From: Nocardia transvalensis
GTDB lineage: Bacteria; Actinomycetota; Actinomycetes; Mycobacteriales; Mycobacteriaceae
Direction: 5' to 3'
Assembly (NCBI RefSeq): GCF_015477765.1
Contig: NZ_JADLQQ010000014.1
Location: forward strand, 147,643-211,642
DNA: 64,000 bases
Position numbers and translations under genes: made by a program
Part shown: positions 59,534 through 64,000 of the stretch, piece by piece
Position numbering within the stretch: position 1 is the first letter of the stretch
Layout of the letters: each line of letters begins with the position of its first letter
Notes under the pieces: model-generated
What the model was told of the DNA's origin: nothing
Seen by the model: only the letters and a program-made list of their open reading frames with translations
The model's database searches: none

Positions 59534-60778
59534 ATGGCTACCTTCGGGGAGTGGACTGAAACGCATGTACGGGCACTGCGTGCCGCGTATCGGATGGATC
59601 AGGCCAAGTTCGCCAAAGTCCTTGGATGCTCTAAGCGCAGCGTCATCCGTTGGGAGCACGGCGGACCTGTGAGCGGGTTCTATCAGAGCGTGCTGGACAC
59701 GATGCTGGTGTCCGCTGCGGACCCAGTCCGGCAACGGTTCAAGGCGCTCATCGGAGGAGAAGAGGACGATGTGCAACGGCGAGACTTCCTAGCAGTGACC
59801 ACAGCGACAGCGTTAACAACCCTCGGTGTCGCAGCCACACCGCCAGCCCTGCTGTCGGAGATCGGCCGCCCCGACACCGCGACCATCGGAAACCTTCGTT
59901 CCATCCTCTACTCGGCCATGACGCTCGATGACACGCTTGGAGCATCGGTCGCGCAAGGCCCGGTCATCGAATCCCACAGAATCACTGAGGCCCTTCTCAG
60001 TGACTGTCCCGATCGTCTTCGCCCGGCGTTTCTCGCATTGAATGGGGAGATAACTGGGTTCGCGGGATGCTTGGCGTTCGATCTTGGCGACTACCGCACT
60101 GCCGCCCGGTTGTATCACCTGGGTTGGCATCTCGCCCACGAAGCCGAGGACTCAGACCTTGCCGGATACATGCTCTGCCACATGAGCCAGCTCGCGCTCT
60201 GGCAGGGACAACCGCGCGTCGGGATCGACCATGCCGTGGCCGCCCGCGCATGGCTGGCTGACAGCGAGGACATTACGCTTCGGTCGTACGCTGCCGTACG
60301 AGCCGCGCACGCCTACGCGAAAGCCGGAAACGCCTCCGCGTGCCTTGCCGCGCTCGATGACGCCCATGCCGACATAGACCGCTGTTCATCGACTCCTCAG
60401 CTCCCGGCGGATTCGAAGGCATACTTTCATGGGCTCGGCCTGTTGTGGTCCTACCGGGGCGAATGTCTGGGCTTGGTAGGGCGTCCAAAGGAAGCTGCGG
60501 AAGCTACTCGCAAATCGTTGTCACTGATCGCTCAGGACAAGATCCGAGACCGCGCTATGTCCTTGCTGGACCTGCATCGCGCATTGCTGCGACTCGGCGC
60601 GGTTGATGCTGCCGCTGCCGCAATCGGTGAAGCCGTACAGATGACCAGTCAGCACCGTTCACGCCGCCTTGCTGCTGCCATCGCTCGGGCACGCTCAGAA
60701 CTCGCCCCTTGGGCTGACGCAGCCGCCGTTCAAGCGCTCGACGCCGAGCTTACAGCTCACGACATCGTCGCCTTGTGA
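59534..60778 (+). CDS. XRE-HTH regulator with TPR-like C-terminal domain
   Basis: The 414-residue protein has an N-terminal helix-turn-helix (LRAAYRMDQAKFAKVLGCSK, RSVIRWEHGGPVS) and a C-terminal array of helical TPR-like repeats (DYRTAARLYHLGWHLAHEAE, SQLALWQGQPRVGIDHAVAA, GRPKEAAEATRKSLSLIAQD). Such regulators are common in actinobacterial chromosomes, often sensing peptides or stress. In a prophage it may link induction to host physiology. It is divergent from the leftward cargo block. Confidence 0.8.
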   Translation: MATFGEWTETHVRALRAAYRMDQAKFAKVLGCSKRSVIRWEHGGPVSGFYQSVLDTMLVSAADPVRQRFKALIGGEEDDVQRRDFLAVTTATALTTLGVAATPPALLSEIGRPDTATIGNLRSILYSAMTLDDTLGASVAQGPVIESHRITEALLSDCPDRLRPAFLALNGEITGFAGCLAFDLGDYRTAARLYHLGWHLAHEAEDSDLAGYMLCHMSQLALWQGQPRVGIDHAVAARAWLADSEDITLRSYAAVRAAHAYAKAGNASACLAALDDAHADIDRCSSTPQLPADSKAYFHGLGLLWSYRGECLGLVGRPKEAAEATRKSLSLIAQDKIRDRAMSLLDLHRALLRLGAVDAAAAAIGEAVQMTSQHRSRRLAAAIARARSELAPWADAAAVQALDAELTAHDIVAL

Positions 60779-60817
60779 CCTGCCATCACTCCAGAAATCC
60801 GCTCAGCAGCGGGTGAG

Positions 60818-61153
60818 CTACCCGGCGGTCTCCGGCTCGCCGAGCACGTGCGCCCGCATCCTTCGTGATCCGCTGCGTGCCGTTTCGACAACATGCGCGG
60901 CCTCTCGTCCGGTCAAACCGAGCCGCCGGGCCAGCTCCAACGGCACCGTGTCCGCTGCGCCCACCAGCTCTACCAGCAACCGGTTACGTGCCTGCTCCGC
61001 AGCGTGGATTTCGGCCGCTGCCTGTTTGAACACGTCTGACCTTGCCGGTGCCCGACCGCCCCCGATTCTCGTGCCCAATTCGCCCGTCGCGACCAACTGA
61101 GCGCGGGCGCGATTGATCCGCGCCAACACTTCCGCCTCACGATCGGTACTCAC
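60818..61153 (-). CDS. Hypothetical helical protein
   Basis: A 111-residue protein (DREAEVLARINRARAQLVAT, QAAAEIHAAEQARNRLLVEL, LELARRLGLTGREAAHVVET). The last part looks like a small HTH. The GTG at 61153 is the chosen start; the ribosome-binding site is weak. No family is recognised. Confidence 0.5.
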   Translation of the reverse strand: MSTDREAEVLARINRARAQLVATGELGTRIGGGRAPARSDVFKQAAAEIHAAEQARNRLLVELVGAADTVPLELARRLGLTGREAAHVVETARSGSRRMRAHVLGEPETAG

Positions 61154-61319
61154 CCCATTACGATAGCTGTCTGCTTCTCCGGCAGGGCCCTTAGCGCGAT
61201 GTTGGAGTCTCGCAGGTCCCCGCTCGACGCGAAGGCACCCCTGCTCGGCCCTGGCCATCTACGCGGGTGGACCGCGATCCTGATTACCAACGAACCGATG
61301 CCGACTGGACACCCTGGAT

Positions 61320-61829
61320 TCAACTGACAGTGGCCTTGCAAACACCCTCGCAATAGACCTCGATCGCCGCCTGCACAACACTCGCAGCAGTATCCATATC
61401 GCCATTCACCTTCGGCAGGATCGCCAGACCGGCATCCGTTGCTGAACCCCCCTCGTACTTCATGACATCCTGCGCCCGCAATCCGGCATTGATTAGCCGC
61501 TGACGCTCGATCTTCTGAGGTACACCAAGCGCATAAACCTTCTCGATAAAAGCATTGTCCCGGTTGATCTTCCACTGCCGAAGCTCGCTCTCACTCATGA
61601 GCGCGGGATCAGTGGGAGCCCTGTTGGGCGTGCCTGCATCTGTTGTCGGCGCGCCGAGTACAGCGCTCGTGGTCTCTGCGCCGGTCTTCTTGCCCGACTT
61701 CTTTTCGTCGTCATCACCCAGATTGGCAAGAGCCCCGAGTACCAACACGACCGCCACGCCCACGAGCACATTCCTGAGAAGCGTTCTCCGGGAACCCTTT
61801 TGCTTGACCTGATTCTGCGGCTGTTCCAC
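61320..61829 (-). CDS. Membrane-anchored DUF732-like protein
   Basis: The 169-residue protein has a basic N-terminus, one membrane helix (NVLVGVAVVLVLGALANLG), a charged/low-complexity linker, and a C-terminal domain (NAFIEKVYALGVPQKIERQR, LINAGLRAQDV, AASVVQAAIEVYCEGVC) like DUF732, a secreted domain frequent in mycobacteria and their phages. AGAAGGGG supports the GTG at 61829. Outward exposure near the integrase suggests a lysogenic surface or superinfection-exclusion role, which is inference. Confidence 0.65.
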   Translation of the reverse strand: MEQPQNQVKQKGSRRTLLRNVLVGVAVVLVLGALANLGDDDEKKSGKKTGAETTSAVLGAPTTDAGTPNRAPTDPALMSESELRQWKINRDNAFIEKVYALGVPQKIERQRLINAGLRAQDVMKYEGGSATDAGLAILPKVNGDMDTAASVVQAAIEVYCEGVCKATVS

Positions 61830-61994
61830 GCGCCTATCCCCTTCTAGTTGCGTACCTGCGCCGACACAGGAAGCCGGGTACGGCCATGATCCCTTCTCCC
61901 CCTTCGGCTTTGCGGTCGCTTGACGGACCGCCCAGCCAGTCATAGCACAAGGTTCTAAGCGGAAGCGACTCGCGTAGGGGGCGGAGGGCATAAA

Positions 61995-62078
61995 GGCCCC
62001 AGCTCTACGGTACCGCTCGCATGGGGAGGGTCTTGGGTACCACGAACCGAGGGGGATCGGTCCGACCAGAGCTGGGGC
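61995..62078. repeat. Structured repeat, copy A
   Basis: GCCCCAGCTCT (61996-62006) pairs exactly with AGAGCTGGGGC (62068-62078) around 61 bases. The left 22 bases match copy B with two differences (GGCCCCAGCTCTACGGTACC against GGCCCCAGCTCTGCGGTATC), and the interior shares GGGAGGGT/GGAAGGGT. Possible small RNA or protein-binding site. Confidence 0.7.
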
Positions 62079-62205
62079 GATGCCCCGAAGGGCAACCGAG
62101 ATTAACGCAATCGCCTTCTGATCCGCCAACTGCGCAGTTTGCCGCCGGGGTCGTATTCCGTAGGTCCAGGCCCTCTACGAGCCATCCACGATCGCGATGA
62201 GTGTG

Positions 62206-62267
62206 GGCCCCAGCTCTGCGGTATCGCATCGAATCGGAAGGGTATCGGCTCGAACTGAGCTGGGGCC
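62206..62267. repeat. Structured repeat, copy B
   Basis: GGCCCCAGCTC (62206-62216) pairs exactly with GAGCTGGGGCC (62257-62267) around 40 bases. It is shorter than copy A in the interior but keeps the outer stem, the CGGTAYCGC segment and the downstream CATGCC/GATGCC. Conserved ends with variable middle point to a folded RNA or a repeated site. Confidence 0.7.
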
Positions 62268-62286
62268 ATGCCCTCGCGGGACGCAC

Positions 62287-62415
62287 TTGACCATAGCCGG
62301 ACGGCGTGTGGTCGTCGGCGCTGGGGTCGCTGGGGTGTGCGCACTTCTGGCGCTGCTGCTTGTCCGGTACATGGACAACCGGATCACGAGACGGGGAAGC
62401 CCCGGACTGCGGTAA
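62287..62415 (+). CDS. Small single-span membrane protein
   Basis: A 42-residue frame from TTG 62287 encodes a basic start, one hydrophobic segment (VVVGAGVAGVCALLALLLV) and a basic tail (RYMDNRITRRGSPGLR). It converges on the integrase gene. Size and topology are plausible for a phage membrane peptide; start uncertain (a GTG at 62308 is possible). Confidence 0.4.
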   Translation: MTIAGRRVVVGAGVAGVCALLALLLVRYMDNRITRRGSPGLR

Positions 62416-62452
62416 GCGGGTATCCGGGGGCGGCGTTCTCAGAATGAGGATG

Positions 62453-63847
62453 CTATTTCCATTCGATCAACACTGACTCCGGTTTGAATCGGGGAGAACG
62501 CATAGGGAGTAAGGTAATTGTCGCTAGCGCGTCCACAATCGCCGTCTGAGTTCCGATCTCCAAACCAGGCCACGATTCCCTAATCTCGTCGGCGCTGAGC
62601 ATTTCCTCTCCGAACAAATCGTTATGTCGGGCATCCGCAATACGGGTATCGAGATCGGTTAGCTTAGATTTCAATCGTGCTGTACCGGTCTTCAGCTGAT
62701 CACCCTCGATCACTCCGTCTGTGAACATGGCCGCCAGTTCCCGCATGCGGGTTTTTACACCCTCACGTTCCGTTAGAAGTGCGTTCAGGTCCTCCCCGGC
62801 GTCAGTGCTACGTTCGGGAATGCCGCCGTGCTCTAGGCGTTGGATCATCATCTCTGCCACGAACTCGTCTATGTAGTCTGCCGCCCGTGAAAGATGGCTT
62901 GTGGGGCAAACATAGACGCGAATGGATGTCTGTCCCGCCTTGTCGGCGCGCCGGTAACCTGTCTTAACGGTGCTGCCACACTTGCCGCAGATGTAGAGCC
63001 CTGCGCCAAGGTGTCTCTTAACCCAGAACGAAGTCTTGCCCGGTTGCCTATCGGAGTTCTCTTTCAGGACAGCTCGAACGCCGAGTAGTTCGCTTTCAGT
63101 AATAATGGGCTCCCATTGGGCCTGCCCGAGTCGTTCACCATTGTGCATGACGATACCGGCATTGGCCCACCGTTCCAGAATCTTGCGGACCTGAACGCCC
63201 TTCTTGAATTCCCCGCCCTTGGAGGTCTTCAATCCTGCTTCTCGCCATTCGTTCGCAATCCGTTGCAGGGACTTGGTCCGCGCGGTCACTTCCTTCGTGG
63301 CAATCCTGATCGCCTCTGCTTCATCCGGGTGTAGCGTGAGGAAGTCATCATCCCAACCGAAGCGACGGACGCCGCCCAGGAATTCACCATTCAACGCCGC
63401 TTGTCGTTTAGCAGCCCGCATTCGCTCGATACCACGCTCAACCTCATGCGTGGCGGCTGCACCCAGCATTCGCGCAATCATTCGCCCTGACGCAGTGGAG
63501 AGGTCCAATTCCCCGGCGTGCACAGTGTGAATCTCTACATCGAACTTCTCGCACAGGTCGATCAACGGTTCCAAGTCCCGGTTCCGGCGGTACAACCGAT
63601 CAGGGTGGAGAGCAAGGACTACCTTCACCAGTCCGGCCTCTATGTCGGCCGTCAGTGCGTCGTACTCGGGGCGCTCCACCTTCTTGTAGGCGGAGATGTC
63701 GTTGTCGATGTAAGTGCGGTACACGGATACGCCCAGCCGGGCCGCAAGGGCGCGACAGTCGCTCACCTGGCGCTCGACACCGGCCGCATCTCCGGCGTCA
63801 TCTTCGGAGATTCGGGCATAGATTCCAGCTAGTCGCTCTACCTGCAT
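62453..63847 (-). CDS. int: Large serine integrase
   Basis: The 464-residue protein has an N-terminal resolvase catalytic domain with Ser14 in IYARISEDDAG, further motifs VVLALHPDRLYRRNRDLEPL and TASGRMIARMLGAAATHEVE, a recombinase domain (NGEFLGGVRRFGWDDDF), a zinc ribbon (ICGKCGSTVKTG with a later VCPTS), and a coiled coil (LLTEREGVKTRMRELAAM). It inserts and excises the phage at attB/attP. The ATG at 63847 is 27 bases from the point where the direct repeat begins, so the attachment site is adjacent. Confidence 0.94.
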   Translation of the reverse strand: MQVERLAGIYARISEDDAGDAAGVERQVSDCRALAARLGVSVYRTYIDNDISAYKKVERPEYDALTADIEAGLVKVVLALHPDRLYRRNRDLEPLIDLCEKFDVEIHTVHAGELDLSTASGRMIARMLGAAATHEVERGIERMRAAKRQAALNGEFLGGVRRFGWDDDFLTLHPDEAEAIRIATKEVTARTKSLQRIANEWREAGLKTSKGGEFKKGVQVRKILERWANAGIVMHNGERLGQAQWEPIITESELLGVRAVLKENSDRQPGKTSFWVKRHLGAGLYICGKCGSTVKTGYRRADKAGQTSIRVYVCPTSHLSRAADYIDEFVAEMMIQRLEHGGIPERSTDAGEDLNALLTEREGVKTRMRELAAMFTDGVIEGDQLKTGTARLKSKLTDLDTRIADARHNDLFGEEMLSADEIRESWPGLEIGTQTAIVDALATITLLPMRSPRFKPESVLIEWK

Positions 63848-63873
63848 GGTTACCCATGCTACGGAGAACATTT

Positions 63874-64000
63874 CGAGTGGTCAAACATGCTGGCACTACG
63901 TAGGGTATTTCTGCTGGTCAAGCCATTATAGTCCGTGTGCTACGATCTTCGGCGCAACCGAGAGCCCCCCGGTGCCGCAACCTGGAGTAGCGACTACGTA
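63874..64000 (+). repeat. Right copy of the 127-bp direct repeat (phage end-to-end junction)
   Basis: These last 127 bases equal 24551-24677, the left end of the prophage. What follows the integrase is therefore phage left-end DNA rather than host DNA, so this copy is attP-like, not attR. The window ends inside or at the end of the identity, so its true extent is unknown. Confidence 0.9.

Larger units (their letters stand above)
61830..62286. other. Non-coding region with two related structured elements
   Basis: No protein frame here has coding character. The stretch holds two GGCCCCAGCTC-bounded hairpin elements described separately and a roughly 125-base spacer between them with no recognised motif. 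A third, weaker GGGGCGATGCCCC arm lies near 62074-62085. Confidence 0.6.
24551..63873. mobile_element. Complete siphovirus-type prophage with serine integrase
   Basis: About 39.3 kb carrying immunity, replication, packaging, head, tail, lysis and integration genes in ordinary long-tailed phage order, without visible decay of structural genes. The left boundary is where the sequence becomes identical to the segment beyond the integrase gene. Intact TerL, portal, capsid, tape measure, lysin and integrase suggest it can still form particles. The junction at the right end supports excision or tandem integration. Confidence 0.93.

Overview
The window looks like the chromosome of a Nocardia-like, mycolic-acid-containing actinomycete carrying a complete siphovirus-type prophage. 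The host part (1 to about 24550) is GC-rich, uses GTG and TTG starts, and holds genes typical of Mycobacteriales: leuA, ask and asd, the murT-gatD pair, an EspI-like proline-rich MinD/ParA ATPase, a Cds1-like desulfhydrase and a DUF1918 protein. The grouping asd/ask/leuA/murT/gatD matches the order I recall around Rv3708c-Rv3713 of M. tuberculosis.

Host layout: 3' end of a PLP enzyme; TauE/SafE permease; a leucine leader peptide and attenuator before leuA; EspI-like ATPase; a relic patch; a divergent LysR/EamA pair; a TAT-exported FAD oxidoreductase; a decayed PPOX gene; murT-gatD; a cholesterol-oxidase-like GMC enzyme; a voltage-sensor-like membrane protein convergent with LtrA; SRPBCC and DUF1918 genes; divergent TetR/DHFR-like and MarR/SnoaL-like pairs with a YjbQ gene; ask-asd with an internal start for a beta subunit; a TetR regulator; and an exported serine hydrolase. 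Several host genes end in palindromes that overlap their stop codons and are followed by tandem half-units.

The prophage (about 24551-63873) starts 18 codons inside the 3' end of a leftward host gene. From left to right it has: an immunity region (XRE-like repressor, membrane protein, divergent HTH gene, palindromic operators); small HTH and ParB-like genes; a recombination/replication block (RecB-like exonuclease, ERF annealing protein, WhiB-like protein, double zinc-ribbon protein, winged-helix protein, TOPRIM primase-helicase, SSB, resolvase-like nuclease); a variable patch (35-residue hydrophobic peptide, membrane protein, HNH nuclease); a C5 methyltransferase; packaging and head genes (TerS, TerL, portal, MuF-like, scaffold, HK97-type capsid) interrupted by a reverse-strand LapA-like gene; neck and tail genes (frameshifted chaperones, tape measure with an NlpC/P60 domain, distal tail and Gp37-like proteins); a lysin with two catalytic domains, a holin and a coiled-coil membrane protein; a glycine-rich fibre-like protein; a leftward cargo block with a PD-(D/E)XK toxin-like protein and an immunity-like partner; an XRE/TPR regulator; a membrane-anchored DUF732-like protein; a pair of related structured repeats; and a large serine integrase at the right end.

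The last 127 bases of the window repeat the first 127 bases of the prophage exactly. The right end of the phage is therefore joined to its left end, not to the host, in this sequence. This is the junction expected of an excised circle or tandem lysogen, and its length (127) also matches the end overlap of a k=127 assembly.
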